A stretch of 64,000 bases of DNA from SHLQ01 sp964494395 (lineage in GTDB: Bacteria > Actinomycetota > Acidimicrobiia > Acidimicrobiales > SHLQ01): contig CAZBTI010000001.1 in NCBI GenBank assembly GCA_964494395.1, positions 29,662-93,661 of the forward strand, in the 5' to 3' direction. Below the pieces are notes generated by a model. That model was not told the origin of the DNA and did not search any database. It saw only the letters and a program-made list of their open reading frames with translations. A program made the translations under genes and the position numbers. Below are positions 36,300-44,781 of this stretch, piece after piece. The first letter of the stretch is position 1. Each line of letters opens with the position of its first letter.

Positions 36300-37337
36300 T
36301 TAGAGCGTTTCGAGCCTGGCGAACAATCTCAATGCCGCCTCGGCAGCCTTGGCTTTGATCTCTTCGGCATCGACTTTCGTTGGAGCGCCGTCGTCGAAGA
36401 GCACTTCGCCATCGACCTCGATACGTCGAGGGGCGACGGCGGTGGTGTACGCGAGTCGCCACGGGTCCATGACGTCGTAGTTCCACGTGACGACGTCGTT
36501 TCGGGCTTCGGGGAAAAGGTCCCAACCCGTTTCGAGCCAACCCCACATGATGTCGGGAGTTGCCGTGACGTCTGCTTCGCGGGCTTTGACAAAGGCAACC
36601 CGGAACTCGTCGAGCATGTCGAAGCCGATGCCGTCGGTTCCAAGTGCCACAGGGTTTGTGAATCGTCGGGGGTTCGCGTATCCCACCGCGTTATTCATGT
36701 TCGATCGGGGGTTGTGCACCATGGTTCCGGACAATCCGTGGTCGTCGGGCAGGTGCACCCCATGGATGATCAGCCAGTCGTCGTTCGTGTGACCATCGAG
36801 CAAGTGCCATGTATCGGCAGGGCCCTCGGCCACGTGCACGTGCACGCCAACGCCGTGCTTACGACCCATCTCCGCAGCCGCTGCAATGGTTTCGGGCGTG
36901 CAGGTAAACGCCGCGTGCAGACCCACTTTGCCCACTCCGCCTTCGGACAGAAAGCGGTCGTTCTCGGCCAAACCGGCTACCGCGCCCTCGGGGCCATGAC
37001 GGTCGGTCACTCCGTACGCACAGTTCACGCGGACGCCGACCTCGGCACACGCATCCGCGATGACCGAGAGCGACCCTTCGATTGCATTGGGCGACTCGTG
37101 ATGATCGATGACCGCCGTGCACCCGGCCTCAAGTGCGGACAGAGCTGACAGTTTGGCCGAGTGGTAGATGATGTCGAGGTCGAGCGCCCGGTCGAGGCGC
37201 CACCAGACGAGTTCGAGGATCTCTTGAAACTCGGTGGGCGTGGCGGGCGGTGAGGGCATTCCTCGGGCGAGCGCCGAGTAGGCGTGGTTGTGTGCACACA
37301 CCAAACCGTGGGTTTGATTCTCCGCAAGCTCTGTCAT
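36300..37337 (-). CDS. ssnA: SsnA-like amidohydrolase, short N-terminus
   Basis: 345 residues matching SsnA of the yge-ygf purine cluster along almost its whole length: GLVCAHNHAYSALARGM (metal ligands), WWRLDRALD, IDHHESPNAIEGSLS, HVHVAEG, MVHNPRSNMNNAVGY and ALGTDGIGFDM. SsnA is a proposed aminohydrolase of purine-derived rings. The first ~50 residues of the family, forming part of the beta sandwich, are missing. The longer frame to 37385 consists of the operator sequence, so ATG 37337 is preferred; TAAGTT lies 7 nt before it. Confidence 0.85.
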   Translation of the reverse strand: MTELAENQTHGLVCAHNHAYSALARGMPSPPATPTEFQEILELVWWRLDRALDLDIIYHSAKLSALSALEAGCTAVIDHHESPNAIEGSLSVIADACAEVGVRVNCAYGVTDRHGPEGAVAGLAENDRFLSEGGVGKVGLHAAFTCTPETIAAAAEMGRKHGVGVHVHVAEGPADTWHLLDGHTNDDWLIIHGVHLPDDHGLSGTMVHNPRSNMNNAVGYANPRRFTNPVALGTDGIGFDMLDEFRVAFVKAREADVTATPDIMWGWLETGWDLFPEARNDVVTWNYDVMDPWRLAYTTAVAPRRIEVDGEVLFDDGAPTKVDAEEIKAKAAEAALRLFARLETL

Positions 37338-37346
37338 CTCGGGAAA

Positions 37347-37381
37347 CTTAACAAACTCACGCAACTTAACAAACTGTAAAG
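37347..37381. promoter_or_regulatory. Candidate operators at the ssnA-like promoter
   Basis: A full copy, CTTAACAAACTGTAAAG, is at 37365-37381 and a half copy, CTTAACAAACT, at 37347-37357, 18 bp apart. The half copy overlaps the -10-like TAAGTT and the full copy falls near the -35 region, so binding should block transcription. Confidence 0.65.
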
Positions 37382-37545
37382 GCAAGAGTCGACGTGAGAC
37401 GTAACGTGCGGGCGGTTACCCGGTGCGAGGAACTCGAAGAACGGTTCCGAAACGATAGCGATGATGCGAATACGCGTTGACCTCGAGTGGTTTACAAGTA
37501 CATAAGAGTCACCCACATGAGTGGGTCCTCCGAGAAAGAGCAATC

Positions 37546-38031
37546 ATGTTTCAATTCGCTGGAATCATTAGCTTTGCACTCTTCGCCTTCACCGGCTGGG
37601 CGATTATCGATGTCCTGCTCACCGACAAGGATCGAATCCGCTGGGGCTGGAAGCCCGTCTGGCTCGGTCTGGTCGCAATCAGTGGCCCAGCAGGAGCCTT
37701 TGGCTGGCTCTTCTCCGGTCGCCCCAAGGCTGGCGGCATCATTCCTGGCGGCAAGGGACAGTTCGACGCGGCGAAGTCATCAACCCAGCCGCAGGATCAA
37801 GCGGAGTTGAGTGACGAACAGTCCGCTGCGGTTCCGACCACCGCTGCGAAACGAATCATTCCACCGGCACCACTCGGCCCCGAGGATTCACCCGAGTGGG
37901 CACACTGGGTTGCCACCAACGCACCCGCTCCCTCAGGCGGCGCCGTTACGACCGACCCGCAACTTGGCGCCGACTTTGCCGACTGGGAAGCCGAACTTGG
38001 CCAACCGGATCTCGACGCCGAAGACGAATAG
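37546..38031 (+). CDS. PLDc_N-domain membrane protein
   Basis: 161 residues from ATG 37546, preceded by GAGAAAGAG. Two N-terminal membrane segments (IISFALFAFTGWAIIDVLL and LVAISGPAGAFGWLFSG) match the short PLDc_N domain, which in cardiolipin synthases precedes the catalytic part but here stands alone. A long Pro/Ala/acidic cytoplasmic tail follows (residues 65-161). Role unknown. The upstream region 37338-37545 otherwise holds only the ssnA promoter and a small ACCCAC/GTGGGT hairpin. Confidence 0.72.
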   Translation: MFQFAGIISFALFAFTGWAIIDVLLTDKDRIRWGWKPVWLGLVAISGPAGAFGWLFSGRPKAGGIIPGGKGQFDAAKSSTQPQDQAELSDEQSAAVPTTAAKRIIPPAPLGPEDSPEWAHWVATNAPAPSGGAVTTDPQLGADFADWEAELGQPDLDAEDE

Positions 38032-38157
38032 CCAGTCCTCACCGCATCACGATCTCTAGATCTTTCTGCAAGGGCTGCAACCAGTGCAGTCGAGGAACCT
38101 CGTTTGGTTGAGCGGTTTGGTCCGACTTGCGGTCGGTACCCGGTCCAAGATGGGTCC

Positions 38158-38589
38158 ATGGCCCAATTCGTTGCGACCGTCCGAACCGAGAAGCATGCCG
38201 ATGAGGTGTTTGCATTCGTTGCCGACCTCGAGAACTTCGTCGATTGGGACCCCGGGGTTGAATCATCGACCCAGATCGAAGGGAACGGATCAGGTCTTGG
38301 AGCGAAGTACGAGGTGAAAGCCAGCGGAGCAGAACTCACCTACGAAGTCATGGAGTTCGATGCGCCAAACAAGCTGGTGGCCGAAGCCAAGACCAAACTG
38401 CTTCACAGCTACGACATCATCACCGTCGAGGTACGCCAGGGAAGTACGTACGTCACCTACGACGCCACGCTCAGCCTGAACGGGCCACTCGCCATGGGCG
38501 ACATCGCCTTCGCACAGCTCTTCAAGAAGATCGGCGAGAGCGCTATCGCCGGTCTTGTCGACGCGCTCGAGGGCACCCGAACGCAGTAA
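38158..38589 (+). CDS. SRPBCC (START-like) family protein
   Basis: 143 residues beginning MAQFVATVRTEKHADEVFAF, the typical opening of polyketide cyclase/START-like helix-grip proteins, followed by FVDWDPGVESS and a long C-terminal helix. These bind hydrophobic small molecules; the ligand is unknown. The frame is open upstream to 38104, but the ATG at 38158 matches the family start. Confidence 0.78.
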   Translation: MAQFVATVRTEKHADEVFAFVADLENFVDWDPGVESSTQIEGNGSGLGAKYEVKASGAELTYEVMEFDAPNKLVAEAKTKLLHSYDIITVEVRQGSTYVTYDATLSLNGPLAMGDIAFAQLFKKIGESAIAGLVDALEGTRTQ

Positions 38590-38592
38590 GGG

Positions 38593-38612
38593 GCCTCGCA
38601 GCGGCCCGAGGC
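38593..38612 (+). terminator. Small GC hairpin after the SRPBCC gene
   Basis: GCCTCG (38593-38598) pairs with CGAGGC (38607-38612) with an 8-nt loop, starting 4 nt after the stop codon. There is no U-run, so support is weak. Confidence 0.3.
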
Positions 38613-38717
38613 GGCGGGTACGAAATTCATGGTTCGGGTATGAGACCCAATGTGCTAGAGAATTGACAAGATCTCGGTCAGAGGTCTCAAGATCTTTCCG
38701 AACACAACGAGGCAACC

Positions 38718-39581
38718 ATGGACTTTGGACTGCACTTTCCCCAACCCGAAATGCCGGCCGACCCGGGCGTTATTCGCGACTTCCTGCAGATGGCCGAGGA
38801 CCTCGGTTACAGCCACGTAAACGTGCCGGACCACGTCATTCAAACACGTTCGCCGCGGGCCGATTTCGCAATGGCGGCGAAGTACACCACCGAGTTTCCC
38901 AATCACGAGACGATGACCGTCCTGGGGTTCGCCGCTGGCGTAACCACAACGCTGCGGCTCAAGTCTGCTGTGCTCGTGCTTCCGCAACGACAGGCAGTGC
39001 TCGTGGCCAAACAAGCAGCGCAGATCGATGTGCTGAGTAGCGGCCGACTGGAGCTCGGCGTGGGCGTGGGATGGAACGATCCCGAGTACACCGCTCTCGA
39101 CATGGACTTCTCCAATCGGGGCAAGCGCATGGAAGAGCAGATCGAAGTGATGCAGATGTTGTGGACCGAGCAGCACGTGACCTTCGATGGCACGTGGCAC
39201 CAGATCGAAGATGCTGGGCTTGCACCCATGCCGGTGCAGCGACCGATTCCGATCTGGATCGGAGCATTCAGCGGAGTGGCCGTGGACCGAGCCGCTCGAC
39301 TGGCCAACGGTTGGCAGTGCCTTCTTCCCGCACCGGGAGACGAGGCAAAGGCAGCCTTCGACGACTTCAAGGCCAAGGTTCGTGACGCCGGCCGGAAACC
39401 AGCAGACGTCGGAATCGAAGCACCGCTCTTTGCTCCCGACCGTGACGACGATGCGTGGGCAGACCAGATCGACGGCTGGATCGACGCAGGCGCAACACAG
39501 ATCGTCTTTCGACCACAAGGCGACTTCGAGAGCATGGCGGAGAAAATTCAGGCGTTCGCTCAGGTCATGAAGGGGCGTTAA
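38718..39581 (+). CDS. LLM-class (F420-type) flavin oxidoreductase
   Basis: 287 residues of the luciferase-like monooxygenase fold: SHVNVPDHVI, LKSAVLVLPQRQAVLVAKQA, SGRLELGVGVGWNDPEYTALDMDF, RGKRMEEQIEVMQMLW and RPIPIWIGAFSG. Within actinobacteria this pattern usually means an F420-dependent oxidoreductase; the substrate is unknown. The ATG is preceded by GAGG. The gene stands alone between the SRPBCC gene and DoxX. Confidence 0.88.
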   Translation: MDFGLHFPQPEMPADPGVIRDFLQMAEDLGYSHVNVPDHVIQTRSPRADFAMAAKYTTEFPNHETMTVLGFAAGVTTTLRLKSAVLVLPQRQAVLVAKQAAQIDVLSSGRLELGVGVGWNDPEYTALDMDFSNRGKRMEEQIEVMQMLWTEQHVTFDGTWHQIEDAGLAPMPVQRPIPIWIGAFSGVAVDRAARLANGWQCLLPAPGDEAKAAFDDFKAKVRDAGRKPADVGIEAPLFAPDRDDDAWADQIDGWIDAGATQIVFRPQGDFESMAEKIQAFAQVMKGR

Positions 39582-39741
39582 GACCAGCGGGTGTGACGAA
39601 CGTGAGTGACGTTTCGAACACCACTTCGGAACATTTGGCGAGATCGGCCAGAGATGGAAGTAGGCGATCTGGGTCGTTGGTTAAAGCTTGTAACCCGGTG
39701 ATCACCAACCTCCCCCAACCCCCTACCTACCGGAGTTCAAA

Positions 39742-40257
39742 ATGGCCCGCATCAATGATCAACTGTCCCGCATCGGTAAGCTCTCTCCGCTTGCTCCCCT
39801 CATCCTCCGAGTGACTCTTGGGTTACTGCTGGTTCTCAACGGCATCGACAAGTTCGCCGGAGGAATCGGTGGAGTTCAGGACTTCTTCGCAGCGGAGGGC
39901 ATCCCGTTTGCCACCGTTGCCGCACCGCTCGCAGCGGTTCTCGAAATTGGTGTAGGCGCAGCGCTGGTCGCCGGACTCTTCACCCGACTGTCCTCCATCA
40001 TCATGACCGGCTTCTTCGTCGTGGCAATCACGATGGTGAAGGCCGCAGGCGGCATCCTCGGATCTGCCGATATCGATCTGCTCTACACCGCTGGTTTGGT
40101 GTCGCTCATCATCCTCGGCCCTGGCGCCCTTGCGGTCGACAACCTGATCGCACAGAAGGCCAGCTCTGACGAGAACACCTCTAAGGACAAGGCGTTCCCT
40201 CGGCCGAAGTTCCCACAGATCCCAACGCCGAAGCCAAAACAGCCCTCTGCGGCATAG
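39742..40257 (+). CDS. DoxX family membrane protein
   Basis: 171 residues with four membrane segments typical of DoxX: LILRVTLGLLLVLNGIDKFAGG, ATVAAPLAAVLEIGVGAALVAGLF, IIMTGFFVVAITMVK and a final segment LVSLIILGPGALAVDN. A Lys/Pro-rich cytoplasmic tail follows (residues 138-171). Family members are linked to redox or sulfur metabolism, but the function here is not specified. GGAG lies upstream of the ATG. Confidence 0.82.
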   Translation: MARINDQLSRIGKLSPLAPLILRVTLGLLLVLNGIDKFAGGIGGVQDFFAAEGIPFATVAAPLAAVLEIGVGAALVAGLFTRLSSIIMTGFFVVAITMVKAAGGILGSADIDLLYTAGLVSLIILGPGALAVDNLIAQKASSDENTSKDKAFPRPKFPQIPTPKPKQPSAA

Positions 40258-40279
40258 CCCAAAATATCTCCCACCCGGC

Positions 40280-40320
40280 CTCGGTCGTTACCTTCTCCGT
40301 CCATGTTGGTAGCGGCCGAG
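40280..40320 (+). terminator. Long imperfect hairpin after doxX-like gene
   Basis: CTCGGTCGTTACC (40280-40292) can pair with GGTAGCGGCCGAG (40308-40320) over 13 bp with two G-U pairs and a 15-nt loop. No U-run follows. Possible terminator. Confidence 0.42.
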
Positions 40321-40387
40321 TGTCGCGTCCGCAGCGAAAAGACCGTGACTTGGCCTATGATGAATAGTACGACAGAGGGAGAAACTC

Positions 40388-40855
40388 ATGGATCGACGTC
40401 ACGCAACCGCCCCCGAGGCAGCTTTTTTGAACGCTCCAGTGATCCAACGAGCCGTTGAACAGCACACCGCTGTTGAGACCGTTGACACCTTTGTTCCAGC
40501 TGCGCAATCACGGCTCCTAAACGGCATTTTAGGCTCCGCTTGGGCCTACCAACTGCTCACGATCTTCACCGCTACGGCCGCCACAGGACCTGCTGAAGCT
40601 GAGCCGAGCCTGCTCTTTGGCTTTGCCACTGCTCTTCTCCTCGGTCTGATGTTCGCCATGGTTGCTGCGGTGACATTTGCCGTAAAGAACGACTCACGCA
40701 CTGCACCGCTCTCCTTCGCCATCGGAACAGGAATGATTGCCTTTGTCAGCCTTTGCGGCCTGGCCGGTCACCCGTCTTCGACCTGGCTCGGCGATCTTGC
40801 CTTCGGCGCAGTCGTTGCCGTGGGCAGCGTTGCGGTCTTTGCACGCCGCGCCTAG
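40388..40855 (+). CDS. Hypothetical membrane protein
   Basis: 155 residues, with a soluble N-terminus of ~45 residues and then about four hydrophobic segments (GSAWAYQLLTIFTATAATG, FGFATALLLGLMFAMVAAVTF, IGTGMIAFVSLCGLAG, LAFGAVVAVGSVAVFA). No family recognised. A GAGGGAG site precedes the ATG. A 29-residue membrane ORF follows 15 nt later. Confidence 0.66.
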   Translation: MDRRHATAPEAAFLNAPVIQRAVEQHTAVETVDTFVPAAQSRLLNGILGSAWAYQLLTIFTATAATGPAEAEPSLLFGFATALLLGLMFAMVAAVTFAVKNDSRTAPLSFAIGTGMIAFVSLCGLAGHPSSTWLGDLAFGAVVAVGSVAVFARRA

Positions 40856-40870
40856 TTCTACAAACCGGTT

Positions 40871-40960
40871 GTGAAAAAGCGAACGGTTTTTCTCGTCGCG
40901 GTCCTACTCGGCGCAATCGTCGGCGCAAGCTTGCTCCAATTCGTTCTACTCGCTAGGTAG
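40871..40960 (+). CDS. Possible 29-residue single-pass membrane peptide
   Basis: GTG start, stop TAG at 40958-40960. It begins MKKRTVF and is then almost wholly hydrophobic to the final Arg, as expected for a small membrane protein with a positively charged cytoplasmic N-terminus. No strong ribosome site is evident, and the gene could be chance. Confidence 0.35.
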   Translation: MKKRTVFLVAVLLGAIVGASLLQFVLLAR

Positions 40961-40962
40961 CG

Positions 40963-41805
40963 CTACGAGGCTGCCGCTGAGGTACACCGGTTTTGTATTT
41001 CGCCGATGCCTTCGATAGTGATCGTCAACTCGTCGCCGTCGACCAGCCACTCGGGCGGAGTGCGCGCCGCGCCCACACCACCTGGGGTTCCGGTGGCGAT
41101 GATGTCGCCGGGTAGCAGCGTGATCACTTTCGAGATCTCGGCCACGATGTGTGGAACGTCGAAGACCAGTTGATCGGTGTTCGATGACTGTTTGACCTCT
41201 CCGTTCACCGCCGACGAGATCGCGAGGCCGCTGCCGTCTCCGAGTTCGTCTGTCGTCGTCATAGCCGGGCCGAGCGCGGATGCATTCTCAAAGGTCTTAC
41301 CGATGAGGAATTGTGATGTCCGCTTCTGCCAGTCCCGCACCGAGAAGTCGTTGAAGGCGGTGTAGCCAGCGACGTGGTCGAGCGCAGCATCGACCGGGAT
41401 TGCTCGACCTTCTTGACCGATCACGATGGCGAGTTCGGCTTCCCAGTCGTTGCGCACCGATATTTCAGGTGGTGGGAGCTGAAGGTCGTCATGAGCCCCG
41501 ATGAGCGCCCCGCTGAATTTGGAGAAACAGGTCGGGAACTCCGGAGGAACGCTTCCCATCTCGGCAATGTGGTCGGCGTAGTTCAGCCCGACGCAAATGA
41601 TCTTGTTCGGGGTGGTGACGAGCGGCGCCCAATCGGCACCCGCTCTCGAGACACGCTCACCATCGGCGTTGGCCGCCTTTTCTAGCGCATCACTGCGAAG
41701 CAGCGCACCGACGTCGGCGTAGTCGAGGATGATCAGTTCATCTCCGTCGACGCGAACCGCCGACGTTTCGGTTCCACCATCGACTCTGATCGTTGCGTAC
41801 TTCAT
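40963..41805 (-). CDS. Fumarylacetoacetate hydrolase family protein
   Basis: 280 residues of the FAH fold. Motifs: ICVGLNYADHIAEMG, DWEAELAIVIG (metal Glu residues), YTAFNDFSVRDWQ, GKTFENASALGPAM and PGDIIATGTPGGVGAAR. Such proteins hydrolyse or decarboxylate beta-keto acids. TACAGT precedes the ATG by 6 nt. It is divergent from the 8-oxoguanine deaminase gene with 80 bp between, so the two may share regulation. Confidence 0.9.
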   Translation of the reverse strand: MKYATIRVDGGTETSAVRVDGDELIILDYADVGALLRSDALEKAANADGERVSRAGADWAPLVTTPNKIICVGLNYADHIAEMGSVPPEFPTCFSKFSGALIGAHDDLQLPPPEISVRNDWEAELAIVIGQEGRAIPVDAALDHVAGYTAFNDFSVRDWQKRTSQFLIGKTFENASALGPAMTTTDELGDGSGLAISSAVNGEVKQSSNTDQLVFDVPHIVAEISKVITLLPGDIIATGTPGGVGAARTPPEWLVDGDELTITIEGIGEIQNRCTSAAAS

Positions 41806-41885
41806 GGCGCCACTGTAATGAAACTAAGGGCAGTCTGGAGTCTCAATCCGCACATGTGGGTCACAAATGGTGCACAATATCGCTC

Positions 41886-43253
41886 GTGAACGCAGATTTA
41901 CTTTTTGTTAAGTGCGGGCTCATCGCCACCGTTGACGATGAACGGCGAGAGATCCGCGGCGGCTGGATTGCATGCACCGACGGCATCATTACCGCGATCG
42001 GCACCGCAGCCGATCCAACACCCGAGGCGACTCGAACCATCGATGCCAGTGACCAGTTGGTGACTCCTGGGCTCATCAACGCGCACCACCACCTCTTCCA
42101 GAACCTCACCCGCGCGTGGGACCCAATGACCGACAAGCCGCTCTTCGGCTGGTTGCAAGCCTTGTACCCAACGTGGACGGCCAACCTCGACGAAGAGGCC
42201 GAATACCTCGCTGCGTGGGTTGGACTCGCGGAACTTGCGCTCTCGGGCTGCACGACGTCGACCGATCACCATTACCTCCACCCGCGACGGGCGGGCGACC
42301 TTCTCGCAGCCGAAATCAATGCTGCCCAAGACCTCGGCATGCGCTTCCACCCAACCTATGGCTCGATGAGCTTGTCGGAGAAGGACGGTGGCCTTCCGCC
42401 AGATGATGCGGTCCTCACCGCGGATGAGATCCTCGCGAACTCGAAGATGCACGTCGAGCGGTGGCACGACCCAAGCCATGGATCGATGATCCAGATCGCG
42501 CTCGCGCCGTGCAGCCCATTCACCGTCACCCCTGACCTCATGGCTCGCACGGCAGAACTAGCCGAGACGCTCGACGTCCGGCTGCACACGCACCTCGCCG
42601 AGAACAGCGAGGATGACGAATTCGCAATCGCCACCTTCGGTATGCGCCCGGTCGATCTCTATGAAGATGTCGGCTGGATGACCGACCGAACGTGGGGTGC
42701 ACACGTCGTGATGCCGAACCCCGAAGAGGTCGCTCGCCTCGGTGCTGCCGGAGTCGGCATTGCGCACTGCCCGAGCTCAAACATGATCCTCAGCTCGGGC
42801 ATTGCCCCAGTGGTCGACCTCCGTCGAGCTGGCTGTCACGTGGGTCTCGGTTGTGACGGATCGTCCTCGGCAGATAGCGCGTCGCTCTGGCAAGAAGCAC
42901 GTCTGGCGATGCTGCAGGGAAAGCTGAAGTCGGGAGCCGACGCGATGACGGCCCGGACTGCGCTCGAGGTTGCCACGCGTGGCGGAGCAGGCTGTCTCGG
43001 TCGAGCGGGCGAGTTGGGCGAGATCTCGGTTGGCGCGGTGGCCGACCTCGCGGTGTGGAAGCTCGATGGACCGATCTTTGCTGGCGTCGTCGATGACCTC
43101 ATCGAAGGTTGGCTTCGCACTGGTCCACATCATGTGTGGCACACCGTCGTCAACGGGGAACTCGTCGTCGAGAAGGGCTCCCTCGTGAGCCTCGCCCTCG
43201 AAGAGAACCTCAGCCGACACGCCCAAGCCGCCCGCCGGTTCCAAACCCCCTAG
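41886..43253 (+). CDS. 8-Oxoguanine deaminase-like amidohydrolase
   Basis: 455 residues from GTG 41886; an upstream open frame to 41793 overlaps the divergent gene and is less likely. Motifs fit the atrazine-chlorohydrolase-like group in the 8-oxoguanine deaminase branch: NAHHHLFQNLTRAWDPM, LFGWLQALYPTW, GCTTSTDHHYLHP, FHPTYGSMSLSEKDGGLPP, HTHLAENSEDDEF and GLGCDGSSS. The product would be urate from 8-oxoguanine, linking to the purine operon. A candidate operator covers codons 4-9. Confidence 0.88.
   Translation: MNADLLFVKCGLIATVDDERREIRGGWIACTDGIITAIGTAADPTPEATRTIDASDQLVTPGLINAHHHLFQNLTRAWDPMTDKPLFGWLQALYPTWTANLDEEAEYLAAWVGLAELALSGCTTSTDHHYLHPRRAGDLLAAEINAAQDLGMRFHPTYGSMSLSEKDGGLPPDDAVLTADEILANSKMHVERWHDPSHGSMIQIALAPCSPFTVTPDLMARTAELAETLDVRLHTHLAENSEDDEFAIATFGMRPVDLYEDVGWMTDRTWGAHVVMPNPEEVARLGAAGVGIAHCPSSNMILSSGIAPVVDLRRAGCHVGLGCDGSSSADSASLWQEARLAMLQGKLKSGADAMTARTALEVATRGGAGCLGRAGELGEISVGAVADLAVWKLDGPIFAGVVDDLIEGWLRTGPHHVWHTVVNGELVVEKGSLVSLALEENLSRHAQAARRFQTP
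41896..41912. promoter_or_regulatory. Candidate operator inside the start of the 8-oxoguanine deaminase gene
   Basis: ATTTACTTTTTGTTAAG is the reverse orientation of the motif at 35469 and 37365 (CTTAACAAAAAGTAAAT). It lies at +11 to +27 of a probably leaderless transcript, a position that suits repression. Confidence 0.6.
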
Positions 43254-43273
43254 ACGGGGTCAAACCTCATCGG

Positions 43274-44776
43274 CTATCCGAGTAGTTCCGCGACTGCGCC
43301 CTCGAGTTCGGCCAACCGACTCTGGGCAACATCTCGATCTCGGTCAATCGCCTCGAGGTATGCCTTTACCTTCGGCTCTGTGCCCGATGGTCGGATAATC
43401 ACTCGCCCACCCTCAAGTTCGTAGATCAACACGTTTGAGGCAGCGAACTCTTCGGTTCCGTCAATGAGGTCGACGATCAACGTTACGGGGAGCGAACCAA
43501 TTGCTGCGACCGAGGTGGAGCGAAGGCTGTCCATCACCGTCGTCATCTTCGTCATCGCGTCGTCTCCGTCGAAACGAATTGAGCGCTGGCTGTTGAGATG
43601 AACGCCGTAAGCCCGGTGAATGCCTCGGAGCACATCGTCGACCGTGGCGCCCTCGGGGAGGGTCGCCACAATCTCGGCAAAGGCCACTCCAGAGGAAATG
43701 CCGTCCTTGTCGCGAATCGTGGGATTCACTGCGTAGCCGAGAGCCTCTTCGTAGGCGAAGAGCAGCGGGCTATCGTCTGCGTCGGCGGCTCGGGCCAACC
43801 ACTTGAAGCCGGTAAGTGTGGTGTGGCACGTGACGTCGGCCGCCGTTGCGATCTTTCCGAGCAACGAAGACGACACGACGGTGGTCGCGACCGACCCGCC
43901 GTTCGTCGAATCGAGGAAGTAGCCGAGGATCTGGTTGCCGAGCAATACGCCGATCTCATCTCCGGTCAGCCGTTCCCAACCAGTCTCGCGACGAACCGCG
44001 ACCGCTAGGCGGTCAGCGTCGGGGTCATTTGCAAGGACGAGGTCGGCGTTCTCACGGTCGGCAAGCGCTGTCACAAGATCGAGTGTTCCCGGCTCTTCGG
44101 GGTTCGGAAACGGTGCAGTAGGGAAGTCGGGGTCGGGCTCGTGCTGTTCTGGGACCGAGAGCACTCGATGGCCAGCGGCCTCCAGAGCGCGAACGAACAG
44201 GTCGCCGCCGACGCCGTGCATCGCGGTGTAGGCAATCGTGAGCCCTCCCTCGGACACATCTCGCCTCGCCGCTTCGGAGATGGTGGAGAGGTAGGCGTCG
44301 ATCTCGCTATTGCCAAGTAGTTCGACCGAATCGGGAAGTGAGGCGTCGACCTCTTCTGGCCACGGGAGGCTCTCCATGGTTGCTTCGATCTGTACGGCAT
44401 CAGCGGTGAGGATCTGGCCGCCATCGGAGGTGTAGACCTTGTAGCCGTTGTCGGTCGCCGGGTTGTGGCTCGCGGTAACCACCACTCCCCCAGCTGCGCT
44501 CGAACGAACGATCTGGTGTGCGACCACCGGGGTCGGCACGGGATCTGCGAACAGCTGTGGCCTGTGGCCGGCTTCGGTGAGCACTCGGGCAGTGACCGCA
44601 GCGAAATCTGCACTCCCATGGCGAGCGTCTCGCCCGATGATGAAGGTCGACGCTGGCGGGAGCCATTGGGCGATCGCCATGGCCACCTGCTCCACGACCT
44701 GGGTATTCATCCGCATTGGCCCATCGCCGAGTGGTGCCCGGAGGCCTGCGGTTCCGAAGCTCAGTCGTTCCGCCAT
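43274..44776 (-). CDS. Phosphohexomutase (phosphoglucomutase/phosphomannomutase family)
   Basis: 500 residues with all four family signatures: TASHNPATDNGY (phosphoserine loop), DPDADRLAV (metal loop), EEALGYAVNP (sugar-binding loop) and RPSGTEPKVKAYLE (phosphate-binding loop). An N-terminal FGTAGLRAPLG is typical of the PGM2-like branch, which includes phosphopentomutases as well as glucose-1,6-bisphosphate-dependent mutases. Placed 5 nt after the deoD-type gene, it may act on the ribose-1-phosphate that enzyme releases. Confidence 0.9.
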   Translation of the reverse strand: MAERLSFGTAGLRAPLGDGPMRMNTQVVEQVAMAIAQWLPPASTFIIGRDARHGSADFAAVTARVLTEAGHRPQLFADPVPTPVVAHQIVRSSAAGGVVVTASHNPATDNGYKVYTSDGGQILTADAVQIEATMESLPWPEEVDASLPDSVELLGNSEIDAYLSTISEAARRDVSEGGLTIAYTAMHGVGGDLFVRALEAAGHRVLSVPEQHEPDPDFPTAPFPNPEEPGTLDLVTALADRENADLVLANDPDADRLAVAVRRETGWERLTGDEIGVLLGNQILGYFLDSTNGGSVATTVVSSSLLGKIATAADVTCHTTLTGFKWLARAADADDSPLLFAYEEALGYAVNPTIRDKDGISSGVAFAEIVATLPEGATVDDVLRGIHRAYGVHLNSQRSIRFDGDDAMTKMTTVMDSLRSTSVAAIGSLPVTLIVDLIDGTEEFAASNVLIYELEGGRVIIRPSGTEPKVKAYLEAIDRDRDVAQSRLAELEGAVAELLG

Positions 44777-44781
44777 TGCAC

